Below, piece after piece: positions 18,041 to 27,151 of a stretch of DNA of 64,000 nt. Both the position numbers and the translations under genes were made by a program. Each line of letters opens with the position of its first letter. Positions within the stretch are counted from its first letter, which is position 1. Source of the stretch: Oscillospiraceae bacterium. GTDB lineage: Bacteria > Bacillota > Clostridia > Oscillospirales > Oscillospiraceae. The notes beneath the pieces were generated by a model, which saw only the letters and a program-made list of their open reading frames with translations, searched no databases and was not told the DNA's origin. The stretch covers positions 1-64,000 of the forward strand of contig JAISKH010000077.1 in NCBI GenBank assembly GCA_031261325.1, read 5' to 3'.

Positions 18041-18919
18041 GTGATAAAAAGTATGACGGGTTACGGCGAAGCAAAGGGAGAGTGCGGCGGGATTGACATT
18101 TCAATCGAGCTGAAGAGCGTGAACAGTCGGTATCTCGATTGCAACGTCAAGCTTCCGCGCGTGTATATCGCGGCGGAGGAGCCGATTAAGTCGGTTGTTC
18201 AGCGGCACATTTCGCGCGGTAAAGTGGACGTGTTTGTGACGCTCGACATGGCGCGAGAGGACGACGCGGTGATTCGCGTGAACAAACCGCTTGCGCGGGC
18301 GTATCTGGAAGCGTTGCGCGAGCTTTCGGGCGAGTTCGGGCTGCCCGAGGTTGTGGACGCGGTGACGCTTGCGTCCTACCCCGACGTGCTGCGCGCGGAG
18401 AAGCGCGAGACGGATTCCGAAGCGTTGTACGCCGCGATTCTCGCCGTGCTTGAGGTTGCGCTCACGCGGTTTGACACTATGCGCGAGCAGGAGGGCGCGA
18501 GACTCGGCGCGGATATTGAGGTTCGTCTCGCCGCCATCGAAAAGCTCGCCGCGCGGGCGGAGGAGCGCAGTCCCGAGACGGTTGCGGAATACCGCGAGCG
18601 GCTTGAGGCGCGAATCCGCGAGCTGTTGCAGGACAAGACGGTGAGCGACGCGCGTGTGCTGACGGAGGTCGCGATATTCGCCGACAAGGTTGCCGTGGAC
18701 GAAGAGCTTGTGCGGCTGGCGAGCCACATCGCGCAGACGCGACTGTTTCTTGACAGCGCGGAGCCGATTGGGCGGCGGCTTGATTTTCTCGTTCAGGAGC
18801 TGAACCGCGAGGTTAACACGCTGGGAACAAAGGGCAACGACTCCGAAATGACGCTGCTCGCGGTGGACATAAAGGCGGAGATTGAGAAGATTCGCGAGCA
18901 GGCGCAGAACATAGAATAG
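18041..18919 (+). CDS. yicC: YicC family endoribonuclease
   Basis: A 292-residue YicC/YloC family protein, an RNase in E. coli that helps degrade regulatory RNA. It begins IKSMTGYGEAKGE and has the diagnostic ELKSVNSRYLD near residue 25 and the C-terminal RRLDFLVQELNREVNTLGTK motif. A GTG start at 18041 follows GGAGGG by about 10 nt and gives the family-typical MIKSMTGYG beginning. It opens the conserved clostridial run yicC-remA-gmk-rpoZ. Confidence 0.95.
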   Translation: MIKSMTGYGEAKGECGGIDISIELKSVNSRYLDCNVKLPRVYIAAEEPIKSVVQRHISRGKVDVFVTLDMAREDDAVIRVNKPLARAYLEALRELSGEFGLPEVVDAVTLASYPDVLRAEKRETDSEALYAAILAVLEVALTRFDTMREQEGARLGADIEVRLAAIEKLAARAEERSPETVAEYRERLEARIRELLQDKTVSDARVLTEVAIFADKVAVDEELVRLASHIAQTRLFLDSAEPIGRRLDFLVQELNREVNTLGTKGNDSEMTLLAVDIKAEIEKIREQAQNIE

Positions 18920-18943
18920 AGTAAGACGGAGGGTGGAGGACGC

Positions 18944-19210
18944 GTGAAGCTTATAAACGTCGGGTTCGGGAGCATGGTTTCGGAGGGGCGCATAGTCGCC
19001 GTTGTGGGACCCGAGTCCGCGCCGATGAAGCGGCTGATTGGAGAAGCGCGCGAGCGCGGGCAGCTAATCGACGCGACATACGGCAGGCGGACGAGGGCGA
19101 TATTGGTTACGGATTGCGGCTATATTATATTGTCCGCGATTCAGCCGGAGACGGTCGCGGGGCGCATGGCGCAAAAACAGGATTCGGAGGACTCGGAAAA
19201 TGACGACTGA
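18944..19210 (+). CDS. remA: RemA/DUF370 family DNA-binding regulator
   Basis: An 88-residue RemA protein. In Bacillus RemA forms a ring that wraps DNA and activates matrix and osmoprotection genes. It begins [11 protein letters not shown], with [10 protein letters not shown] at 43-52 as the conserved DNA-contact loop. GTG at 18944 follows GGAGG. The C-terminal acidic tail (residues 80-88) is an extension with little conservation. The gene overlaps gmk by 11 nt, the usual neighbour. Confidence 0.93.
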   Translation: MKLINVGFGSMVSEGRIVAVVGPESAPMKRLIGEARERGQLIDATYGRRTRAILVTDCGYIILSAIQPETVAGRMAQKQDSEDSENDD

Positions 19211-19805
19211 GCAAGGCGGCAAAAAGGGGAACTTGTTCGTAATCTCGGCGCCTTCCGGCACGGGGAAAACAACAATTATTGACGCGCTGCTGAAAGAACG
19301 ACCCGAGCTGGTGTTCTCAATATCCGCGACGACGCGCGAGCCGCGCCCGCTGGAGCACCACGGCGTTGAGTACTATTTCATCGACCGAGACGAGTTTGAG
19401 CGCATGATTGCGGACGGCGAGTTTTTGGAGCACGCGCAGTACGTCGGAAACCTATACGGCACGCCGCGCAAGCCGATTGAGGCGCACATGGACGCGGGGC
19501 GCGACGTGGTGCTCGACATCGAGGTTCAGGGCGCGAAGCAGGTGCGCGAATCCGCGCCGAACGCAAAGCTGATTTTCATTGCGCCGCCCAATCTCGACGA
19601 GCTGGAGCGGAGACTGCGCAACAGGAGCGAGACGGACAAGTTGGACGAGGAGACTATTCAGGAGCGTCTTAACGCGGGCGCGGCGGAGATTCGAGAGTCC
19701 GATTTTTATGATATAACCGTCACGAACGATGAGGTTGACCGCACCGTTCGCGAGATACTGAACATTATGGACAACAATAAATTGACAGGAGATAACTTAT
19801 TATGA
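19200..19805 (+). CDS. gmk: Guanylate kinase
   Basis: A 201-residue cytoplasmic enzyme phosphorylating GMP to GDP. The P-loop [10 protein letters not shown] is at about 16-25, the GMP-binding [17 protein letters not shown] stretch at 45-61, and the lid [11 protein letters not shown] around 100-110. Length is typical. It overlaps remA by 11 nt and rpoZ by 4 nt. The C-terminal end reaches past the usual length by only a few residues. Confidence 0.97.
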   Translation: MTTEQGGKKGNLFVISAPSGTGKTTIIDALLKERPELVFSISATTREPRPLEHHGVEYYFIDRDEFERMIADGEFLEHAQYVGNLYGTPRKPIEAHMDAGRDVVLDIEVQGAKQVRESAPNAKLIFIAPPNLDELERRLRNRSETDKLDEETIQERLNAGAAEIRESDFYDITVTNDEVDRTVREILNIMDNNKLTGDNLL

Positions 19806-19999
19806 TGCTTTATCCTTCGCTTACCTCCCTTATGGAGAATGTAAACAGCAGGTACCTGCTTGTAAACGTAATCGCAAAGCGCGCGCGCTCGATTTGCGAA
19901 ATCAGCGAGTCGAAGAACGAGCCGCTGGACAAAAAGGCGGTTTCCTCCGCGATTGAAGAAATTGCGGCGGGGAAAATTAAGGTTGAGTTAGAGGACTGA
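19802..19999 (+). CDS. rpoZ: RNA polymerase omega subunit
   Basis: A 65-residue omega subunit, which helps assemble RNA polymerase beta-prime. The conserved core SRYLLVNVIAKRAR spans residues 16-29, and the KKAVSSAIEEIAAGKI stretch at 43-58 is the second conserved block. ATG at 19802 overlaps the gmk stop (ATGA) with AGGAG 10 nt upstream; a second ATG follows directly. coaBC, which often separates rpoZ and priA in Clostridia, is missing here. Confidence 0.93.
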   Translation: MMLYPSLTSLMENVNSRYLLVNVIAKRARSICEISESKNEPLDKKAVSSAIEEIAAGKIKVELED

Positions 20000-20018
20000 A
20001 CGGGGTGAGGTCGCAATT

Positions 20019-22262
20019 ATGCTGATTGCAAAGGTTGCGGTCGCCGCCGCGACGGTCGCAATCGACAGACCGTATGATTACGCGGTGCCGGACAATTTGA
20101 GCGTCGCGGTCGGCTCGCGCGTGACCGTGCCGTTCGGGCGCGGGAATCGGCGGTGCGAGGGCGTTGTGCTCGCGCTCGGTGAGGACGACGGGACGAAAGC
20201 GCGCCGCGCGCAGCTGAAAAACATCGACGTGTCGCTCGATAAATCGCCTGTGCTGGACGCGGACAACGTGCGGCTCGCGGTTTGGATAAGCGACAGGTTC
20301 TTTTGCACCGTGTACGAGGCGCTCCGCGCTATGCTGCCCGCCGGCATGTGGTTTAAGGACGGCGTGCAACGCGCGCGGGATAAGACGGTTAAAACCGTAA
20401 TGCTCGCGATTCCCGCGGAGGAAGCCGTGTCGCTCGCGGCGCGTGTTCGCGCCCGTTCGCCGAAGCAGGCGGACGTACTGGAAACGCTCGCGCGGACGGG
20501 CGAGGTGTCCCAAGCGGAGCTGACGTACTTTACGGGCGCGAGCGGCGTTACGATTAAGACGCTTGAAAAGCGCGGCGCGGTTCGGACGGTGGAGCGCGAG
20601 ACGTTCCGCAGACCGCAGACGCGCGTAACTCCGCAGAATGGTGAGCTTACGCTGAACGACGAGCAGACGCGCGCATACGAGCGGCTGACGCGATTGCTGC
20701 ACGGCGAGAGGGCGGAAGCCGCGCTGCTGTACGGCGTTACGGGGAGCGGCAAGACCTCCGTTTACATCAAGCTGATTCAGGACGCGCTGGATATGGGCAA
20801 ATCCGCCGTCGTGCTCGTGCCCGAAATCGCGCTCACGCCGCAGCTTGTGGGGATATTCGCCTCGCGCTTCGGCGACAATGTTGCCGTGTTGCACAGCGCG
20901 CTGAGCGTCGGCGAGCGGTATGACGAGTGGAAGCGGATTCGCAGCGGAGCGGTTCGCGTCGCGGTCGGGACGCGCTCGGCGGTGTTCGCGCCGGTGCGTG
21001 ACTTGGGGCTGATTATCCTCGACGAAGAGCAGGAGCACACATACAAGTCGGAAAACGCGCCGCGATACCACGCGCGTGAGGTCGCGAAGTTTCGGTGTGT
21101 GCACGCGGGGGCGATGCTCGTGCTAGGCTCGGCAACGCCGTCAATTGAGAGCATGTACGCGGCGCGCAGCGGGAAATACGAGCTTGTGCGGCTGGACACG
21201 CGGTATAACGAGAAGTCGAACCCGGGCGTTATTATCGCGGACATGAAGCGCGAGTTGCGCGGCGGAAACGGCGGCTCGATAAGCGAGGAATTGGAGCGCG
21301 AGCTGCACCTGAACATTGAGCGCGGTGAGCAGAGCATCTTGTTCATCAACAGGCGCGGCACGTCTTCACTCATCGCGTGCGGCGAGTGCGGGCACACGTT
21401 CGGGTGCGAGCGGTGCAGCGTGTCGCTGACATACCACTCGGCGAACGGGCGGCTGATGTGTCACTACTGCGGGTTTTCAATGCCGCGCCCCGACAGCTGC
21501 CCCGAATGCGGCGGCAAGCTCCGCGACGTCGGCACGGGTACGCAACGCGTTGAGGTCGAGCTTAAGGCGAAGTTCCCCGGCGTGAAGATTGTGCGCATGG
21601 ACGCGGACACCGTGTCGCTCGCGCACTCGCACGAAAAGCTGCTGTCGTCATTTCGTGACGGAAAAGCGCCGATTCTGCTCGGCACGCAGATGGTTGCAAA
21701 GGGACTGGACTTTGAAAACGTGACGCTAGTCGGCGTATTGCTCGCGGACATGTCGCTGTATGTGAACGACTATCGCGCGAATGAGCGGACGTTTTCGCTG
21801 ATTGCGCAGGTCGTCGGGCGGTGCGGGCGCGGCGTTAAGCCCGGGCGCGCGGTGATTCAGACGTACACGCCCGAAAACGAGGTCATACAGCTCGCCTCAA
21901 GGCAGGATTATGACGCGTTTTATGAGCGGGAGATTACGCTCCGCGCGGTTGCGAACGCGCCGCCGACGCGCGATTTGCTGACGCTCACGGCTTCGGGCTT
22001 GGACGAGACGGCGGTACTCGCGGCGTGCGTGCGACTGCGTGCGACGCTGGACGGTTACTTTAAGGGCACGGATACGCGGATTCTCGGTCCCGCGCCCGCG
22101 GCGGTCGCGAAGATAAACAACAGGTTTCGGTACCGCGTATCGCTGATGTGCGAGAACAACAGGCGCGCGCGGGATATAATATCGCATACGGTGCGCGAAT
22201 TTGCGAAGGACGCGAAGAATCGCGGCGTGTCCGCTTTCGCGGATGTTGACCCGTTTGAATAG
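20019..22262 (+). CDS. priA: Primosomal helicase PriA
   Basis: A 747-residue superfamily 2 helicase that restarts stalled replication forks. Order: N-terminal DNA-binding domain (1-100), winged helix, helicase domain with Walker A GVTGSGKTS near 240 and motif II LDEEQEH, then a zinc-binding insert with four CXXC-type pairs (CGEC, CERC, CHYC, CPEC), and helicase C lobe with GTQMVAKGLDF. The length fits family norms. GGGGTGAGG precedes the ATG. Confidence 0.97.
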   Translation: MLIAKVAVAAATVAIDRPYDYAVPDNLSVAVGSRVTVPFGRGNRRCEGVVLALGEDDGTKARRAQLKNIDVSLDKSPVLDADNVRLAVWISDRFFCTVYEALRAMLPAGMWFKDGVQRARDKTVKTVMLAIPAEEAVSLAARVRARSPKQADVLETLARTGEVSQAELTYFTGASGVTIKTLEKRGAVRTVERETFRRPQTRVTPQNGELTLNDEQTRAYERLTRLLHGERAEAALLYGVTGSGKTSVYIKLIQDALDMGKSAVVLVPEIALTPQLVGIFASRFGDNVAVLHSALSVGERYDEWKRIRSGAVRVAVGTRSAVFAPVRDLGLIILDEEQEHTYKSENAPRYHAREVAKFRCVHAGAMLVLGSATPSIESMYAARSGKYELVRLDTRYNEKSNPGVIIADMKRELRGGNGGSISEELERELHLNIERGEQSILFINRRGTSSLIACGECGHTFGCERCSVSLTYHSANGRLMCHYCGFSMPRPDSCPECGGKLRDVGTGTQRVEVELKAKFPGVKIVRMDADTVSLAHSHEKLLSSFRDGKAPILLGTQMVAKGLDFENVTLVGVLLADMSLYVNDYRANERTFSLIAQVVGRCGRGVKPGRAVIQTYTPENEVIQLASRQDYDAFYEREITLRAVANAPPTRDLLTLTASGLDETAVLAACVRLRATLDGYFKGTDTRILGPAPAAVAKINNRFRYRVSLMCENNRRARDIISHTVREFAKDAKNRGVSAFADVDPFE

Positions 22263-22307
22263 CGGTTAGAGTTGATTAAACAGGATTTCAGGGAGGAGAA
22301 TAAAACA

Positions 22308-23012
22308 ATGGCATTACGAAACATTTTACCGGACAGCGAACCGACGCTCCGCAAGAGGAGCCGCGCGGTTACGGAATTTAACCCGCACCTGCACGAGCTG
22401 CTGGACGACATGCGCGAGACGCTTTTGCGCGCGAACGGCGTCGGGCTTGCCGCGCCGCAGGTCGGCGTATTGCGCCGCGCGGCTATCGTTGTGGACACAA
22501 ATTTGGAGGACAAGACCGTTGAGGAGCAGATTATCGAGCTGATTAACCCCGAGATAATCGCGTCCTCCGGCGAGCAAATAGGACCCGAGGGCTGCCTGTC
22601 GCTGCCGAACGTGTTCGGTTTGGTGACGCGCCCCGACCTCGTTAAAATCAAGGCGCAGGACCGCAACGGCGAGTGGTTTGAGGTGTTGGGCAAGGACCTC
22701 ACCGCGCGCGCGTTCTGCCACGAGGTTGACCACCTGAACGGCATTATATTCACCGACATCGCCGAGCGGATTCTGACGGAGGAAGAGCTTGAGGAGCTGC
22801 AACACGGCGACGACTGCGATTGTGACGATTGCGACGGCTGTGACGGGTGCGACGACGAGGACTGCGATGACGAGGACTGCGACGAGCATGAGCATGTACA
22901 CGAGCATGAACATGAGCACACGCATGACCATAACCATGACCACACACATGACCATGACCACCATGACCACCATGACCATGACCACCATGACCACGGGCAC
23001 ACGCACGGTTGA
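22308..23012 (+). CDS. def: Peptide deformylase with Cys/Asp/His-rich metal-binding tail
   Basis: A 234-residue peptide deformylase, which removes the N-formyl group from nascent proteins using Fe2+ or another divalent metal. The three catalytic motifs are intact: GVGLAAPQ (44-51), EGCLS (94-98) and HEVDH (138-142), so Cys96, His138 and His142 should bind the metal and Glu139 act as base. The catalytic domain ends near residue 165. It is followed by a tail of 69 residues with seven Cys among Asp (168-193), then 22 His alternating with Asp/Glu/Thr (194-234). The tail is far longer than normal family members carry and looks like a metal-storage or metal-capture module. ATG at 22308 has GGGAGGAG upstream. 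It overlaps fmt by 1 nt. Confidence 0.95.
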   Translation: MALRNILPDSEPTLRKRSRAVTEFNPHLHELLDDMRETLLRANGVGLAAPQVGVLRRAAIVVDTNLEDKTVEEQIIELINPEIIASSGEQIGPEGCLSLPNVFGLVTRPDLVKIKAQDRNGEWFEVLGKDLTARAFCHEVDHLNGIIFTDIAERILTEEELEELQHGDDCDCDDCDGCDGCDDEDCDDEDCDEHEHVHEHEHEHTHDHNHDHTHDHDHHDHHDHDHHDHGHTHG

Positions 23013-23914
23013 TGAGGGTTGTTTTCATGGGAACGCCCGACTTCGCGGTTCCGTCGCTTGAGCGTTTGTTTGCGGACGGGCACGAGGTTGTCGGGGTATT
23101 TACGAAAGCGGACAAACCCGTCGGGCGGGGAATGAAGCTCGCGCAATCGGCGGTCAAGGTCGCGCTCAACGGGCGTTCGCCGCTGTTCCAACCGGAGACG
23201 TTTAAGGACGGCGAAGCATTGAAGCTGTTGCGGGAGCTTGCGCCCGAGGTTATTGTCGTCGTGGCTTACGGCAAACTGCTGCCGCGCGAGGTTTTGGAAT
23301 TGCCGCCGTATGGCTGCGTGAATATCCACGGCTCGTTGCTGCCGCACTATCGCGGAGCCGCGCCGATACAGCGCGCCGTGCTGAACGGAGAAACGGTTAC
23401 GGGTGTTACGAGCATGTACATGTCCGAGGAATTGGACGCGGGAGACACGATTTTCACCGCCATCACGGCGATTGACGAGAACGAGACGGCGGGCGAGCTG
23501 TTTGACAGACTTGCGCCGCTCGGTGCGGAGCTGCTGTCAGAGACGCTGGCGGCGATTGAAGCGGACATCGCTGTCGGAATGCCGCAGGACGTGGAGCAGG
23601 CGACATACGCGCCGCCGCTGACGCGCGACATGGCGGTTATCGACTGGACAAAACCCGCGCGAGAGGTGCACAATCTGGTGCGCGGACTGAACCCGTGGCC
23701 GATTGCACGGGCGACGTTCGGCGGCACGGAATTTAAGGTATTTGCCACGGCGGTTGTCGAAGCGAGCGGCGCGGCGGGAACGATATTGGAAGCGGGCGAC
23801 GGGGGATTAACCGTCGCTTGCGGTGAGGGAGCGGTTATTATTAAAGAACTACAGGTACCCGGCGGGCGGCGCATGGCGGCGGGGGACTACTTGCGCGGTC
23901 ACGCAGTACTGTGA
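23012..23914 (+). CDS. fmt: Methionyl-tRNA formyltransferase
   Basis: A 300-residue enzyme that formylates initiator Met-tRNA with 10-formyl-THF. The N-terminal domain begins MRVVFMGTPDFAVP, with the catalytic HGSLLPHYRGAAPI motif near residues 107-120 and the downstream ELDAGD. The C-terminal tRNA-binding domain starts around 205. The start is the ATG at 23012 overlapping the def stop (TGATG); the TTG one codon earlier is less likely. Its pairing with def puts addition and removal of the formyl group in one transcript. Confidence 0.97.
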   Translation: MRVVFMGTPDFAVPSLERLFADGHEVVGVFTKADKPVGRGMKLAQSAVKVALNGRSPLFQPETFKDGEALKLLRELAPEVIVVVAYGKLLPREVLELPPYGCVNIHGSLLPHYRGAAPIQRAVLNGETVTGVTSMYMSEELDAGDTIFTAITAIDENETAGELFDRLAPLGAELLSETLAAIEADIAVGMPQDVEQATYAPPLTRDMAVIDWTKPAREVHNLVRGLNPWPIARATFGGTEFKVFATAVVEASGAAGTILEAGDGGLTVACGEGAVIIKELQVPGGRRMAAGDYLRGHAVL

Positions 23915-25248
23915 CGGCGCGTCAGGCGGCGGCGAAGGCGTTACGCGTCTATCGCCGCAGCGGGGTTTATCCCGCGGACGCGCTCGCGAAATTCTCCGAA
24001 ACGGCGGACGCGCGCGACGTTGCGCTGGCTTCACGACTCGTCGCGGGCGTATTGCAGAACGCGGCGCTGTGCGACTACGTGATTGCAAAATACTCGTCGA
24101 TACCGCCGACAAAGCTTGAGCCGCTTGTGCTGGACACGTTGCGGCTGTCGGTTTACACGCTGCTGTTTCTGACGCGCATACCCGCGCACGCGGCTGTGGA
24201 CGAGGGCGTGGAGCTGATTAAAAACGTGAACCAAAAGGCGGCTCCGCTTGTCAACGCCGTTCTGCGGCGCGTTGCGGAGCAGGTCGCGAGGAGCAACGGC
24301 GAGCCTGTTAAGGTCGAGCTTGACGACGAGCGCGAGCGGCTTTCCGTGCAATACAGTCACCCGCGTGAGCTTGTGGACGCGTTTTGCCGCAGATTCGGGA
24401 TTCGCGACACGGAGTTGCTACTGCGGGCGGATAACGACATCGCACCCGTAACGCTGCGGGTGAACACGCTGCTGTCGGACGCGGAAACCGCTCTCGCGGA
24501 GCTTATCGCGGACGGCGTGGAGGTCACGCCGCACCCGTGGATGCCGGGCTTTATCGACATGGCGGGCGGAAACGTCGAGCGGTTACGCGCGTTCCAAGAT
24601 GGGCACGTGTTCGCGCAGGACGCGGGGGCTTATCTCGCAGTTCGCGCGGCGGGAGTGCAGGCGGGGCAGACCGTTATCGACGGTTGCGCCGCACCGGGCG
24701 GAAAGTCGTTTTCCGCCGCGATTGATATGGAGAATCGGGGCAGAATACTGTCGTGCGACCTGCCGAAAAAGGCGGAGACGATTGCCGACGGCGCAAAGCG
24801 GCTCGGTATTCGCATTATTCAGGCGGTTCCGACGGATTCGCGCGAGTTTAACGCGGAATACGAGTCGCTTGCCGACGTTGTGCTTGTGGACGCGCCGTGC
24901 TCGGGGTTCGGCGTGATACGCAAAAAGCCCGAAATTCGGTACAAATCCGACGCGGAAACCGCGCCGTTGCCCGAAAAGCAGCTCGCGCTGCTCGGCAACC
25001 TGTCGCGCTACTGCAAGGTCGGCGGAACGCTGCTTTACTCAACCTGCACATTGGCGGAGCGGGAGAATGAGGACGTTGCGCGGGAGTTTCTGGCGCGGCA
25101 CGCCGAGTTTGAGGCGGAGGAATTCATCTTGCCGAACGTCGGTAAGCAGTCGCGCGGCGTACCGTCACGCGGCGGCATGGTGACGCTGCTGCCGCACGAG
25201 CACGGAACGGACGGGTTTTTTATCTGCAAGATGAGGCGGAAAGCATGA
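23911..25248 (+). CDS. rsmB: 16S rRNA m5C967 methyltransferase RsmB
   Basis: A 445-residue SAM-dependent enzyme that methylates a cytosine of 16S rRNA. A NusB-like N-terminal domain (1-145) precedes the Rossmann methyltransferase domain with the SAM motif CAAPGGKSF near 255 and the two catalytic cysteine motifs DAPCSGFG and YSTCTL. GTG at 23911 overlaps the fmt stop (GTGA). The position after fmt is the standard order. Confidence 0.96.
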   Translation: MTARQAAAKALRVYRRSGVYPADALAKFSETADARDVALASRLVAGVLQNAALCDYVIAKYSSIPPTKLEPLVLDTLRLSVYTLLFLTRIPAHAAVDEGVELIKNVNQKAAPLVNAVLRRVAEQVARSNGEPVKVELDDERERLSVQYSHPRELVDAFCRRFGIRDTELLLRADNDIAPVTLRVNTLLSDAETALAELIADGVEVTPHPWMPGFIDMAGGNVERLRAFQDGHVFAQDAGAYLAVRAAGVQAGQTVIDGCAAPGGKSFSAAIDMENRGRILSCDLPKKAETIADGAKRLGIRIIQAVPTDSREFNAEYESLADVVLVDAPCSGFGVIRKKPEIRYKSDAETAPLPEKQLALLGNLSRYCKVGGTLLYSTCTLAERENEDVAREFLARHAEFEAEEFILPNVGKQSRGVPSRGGMVTLLPHEHGTDGFFICKMRRKA

Positions 25249-26282
25249 GCGAGGAACGAAAAGACATAAAGTCGCGCAATTTGGACGAACTGACGGCGAT
25301 ATTCGCGGAGCTTGGCGAGCCGAAATTCCGCGCGGAGCAGGTGTTTCAATGGCTGCATCGCGGGGTCAGGTCGTTCGGTGAGATGACGAACCTGCCGCGC
25401 GCCCTGCGGGAAAAGCTCGCGGAGCGGTTCGAGCTGACCGCGCCGACGGTTGAGCGCAAGCAGGTTTCGCAAAAGGACGGCACGATTAAGTACCTGTGGC
25501 GGCTTGCGGACGGCAACTGCGTCGAAACGGTCGTGATGGAGTACGAACACGGCGTGTCGCTGTGCGTGTCCACGCAGGTTGGGTGCCGCATGGGTTGCCT
25601 GTTCTGCGCGTCGTCAATCGGCGGGCTTGTGCGCAACTTGGAGCCTTCGGAGATTCTGGACCAAGTGATATTTTCGGGCGTTGAGTCGGGCAAGCGCATT
25701 TCCAATATTGTGCTGATGGGTATCGGCGAGCCGCTGGACAATTTTGAGAACGTAATGCGGTTCTTGGAATTGGTTACGGCACCGCAGGGATTAAACATCG
25801 GAATGCGTCACATATCACTCTCAACGTGCGGGATAATAGAAAAAGTTGACAAACTGTGCCGTTATCATTTACAATTAACTCTGTCGGTGTCTCTTCACGC
25901 GGCGGACGACGAGACGCGGACGAAAATCATGCCGATAAACAAAAACGTCGGGGTGGACAGACTTTTTTCGGCTTGCGGCGAATACTTTAATAAGACGGGC
26001 AGACGCGTGTCCTACGAGTACGCGCTTATCCGCGACGTTAACGACACGGCGGAGCACGCGCGCGAGTTGGCGCGGAGATTGCGAGGAACGGGGAGCCACG
26101 TAAACCTCATTCTGCTGAATCCCGTCGTGGAGCGCGGACTGGACGCGAGCACGCCCGCGCGAGTGCGCGAGTTTACGGGACTGCTCGAGTCGGGCGGCGT
26201 GAACTTCACGATTAGGCGCAGACTGGGAACGGACATCGACGCGGCTTGCGGACAGTTGAGGCGGCTTGCGGCGAAAACGTAA
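25245..26282 (+). CDS. rlmN: 23S rRNA/tRNA adenine C2-methyltransferase RlmN
   Basis: A 345-residue radical-SAM methyltransferase that forms m2A2503 in 23S rRNA (and m2A37 in some tRNAs). The iron-sulfur motif CRMGCLFC occurs near residue 118, GIGEPLDN is the SAM-contact motif around 160, and the mechanistic C-terminal cysteine lies in the DAACGQLR stretch. The N-terminal helical domain (about 1-95) is typical. It overlaps rsmB by 4 nt. Confidence 0.97.
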   Translation: MSEERKDIKSRNLDELTAIFAELGEPKFRAEQVFQWLHRGVRSFGEMTNLPRALREKLAERFELTAPTVERKQVSQKDGTIKYLWRLADGNCVETVVMEYEHGVSLCVSTQVGCRMGCLFCASSIGGLVRNLEPSEILDQVIFSGVESGKRISNIVLMGIGEPLDNFENVMRFLELVTAPQGLNIGMRHISLSTCGIIEKVDKLCRYHLQLTLSVSLHAADDETRTKIMPINKNVGVDRLFSACGEYFNKTGRRVSYEYALIRDVNDTAEHARELARRLRGTGSHVNLILLNPVVERGLDASTPARVREFTGLLESGGVNFTIRRRLGTDIDAACGQLRRLAAKT

Positions 26283-26357
26283 CGAATGGTGGAAACGTAA
26301 AAAACGGCAAATATGATAATATGGATTCCATTTACCACGGTTAGGGGATAACATTGT

Positions 26358-27092
26358 ATGGAAATCTGGGGTGTAACCGACAAGGGCAAGGTACGTGCGA
26401 TGAATCAGGACGTATTTATGACCATGCGGTGCGAGGAACGGGAGGTCGCCGTGCTCGTCGTTTGTGACGGCATGGGCGGCGCGCGCAGCGGCGACGTGGC
26501 TAGCTTCGTCGCGACCGAGCGGTTCATGGCGGTGGTGCGCGAGTATATCGACATGGATTACGGGTTGGACGAGATAGCCGAGCGACTGCCGGACGCGGCT
26601 TTGCAGGCGAATACAGCCGTGTATGAGCGCAGTCTGCGCGACCCCGGCTGCGCGGGCATGGGCACGACGCTCGTCGCGGCGGCGGTCATGGAAAACGGCG
26701 AGGCGATAGTCAACATCGGCGACAGCCGCGCCTACCATATTGCGGACGGCTCAATTCGCCGCGTCACGCGGGACCATTCGGTCGTTGAGGAAATGGTTGA
26801 GCGCGGCGACATTACGCGCGAACAGGCGCGAACGCATTCAAGCCGCAATCTTATCACGCGGTCGCTCGGTTCGCCGAGCGGGGACGCAGCCGACGTGTTT
26901 TTGCTTGCCTTAAAGCAAGGCGAGTACATACTCCTGTGCTCGGACGGATTGTCAAACGTCGTGACCGACGAGGAGATTCAGCGCGAGGTTACGAGCGGAA
27001 GCGACGTTAAGGCGATATGCGACAGTCTGCTTGAGCTTGCCCTGTTGCGCGGCGCGCCCGACAACGTGACGGTTGTGCTGCTTAAGAAGTAA
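26358..27092 (+). CDS. prpC: PP2C-type serine/threonine phosphatase PrpC/Stp
   Basis: A 244-residue metal-dependent PPM phosphatase, partner of the PASTA kinase next door. Metal-binding Asp residues are seen in NQD (18) and CDGMGG (37), with GDSRAY further on and the C-terminal CSDGLSN and GAPDNVTVV motifs. It reverses PrkC phosphorylation of translation and wall targets. It is 75 nt after rlmN and 59 nt before prkC, a standard pair. Confidence 0.95.
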   Translation: MEIWGVTDKGKVRAMNQDVFMTMRCEEREVAVLVVCDGMGGARSGDVASFVATERFMAVVREYIDMDYGLDEIAERLPDAALQANTAVYERSLRDPGCAGMGTTLVAAAVMENGEAIVNIGDSRAYHIADGSIRRVTRDHSVVEEMVERGDITREQARTHSSRNLITRSLGSPSGDAADVFLLALKQGEYILLCSDGLSNVVTDEEIQREVTSGSDVKAICDSLLELALLRGAPDNVTVVLLKK

Positions 27093-27151
27093 ACGATAAC
27101 TAACTTGCCCGGATTGACAGAACACAATTGAACCCCGGGGGGAGGATATAT

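Noticed and set aside
22326-23006. Minus-strand ORF with a Val/Met-repeat start opposite def
   Set aside because: The repeat is the complement of the His/Asp codons of the def tail, and the frame has no promoter or ribosome site.
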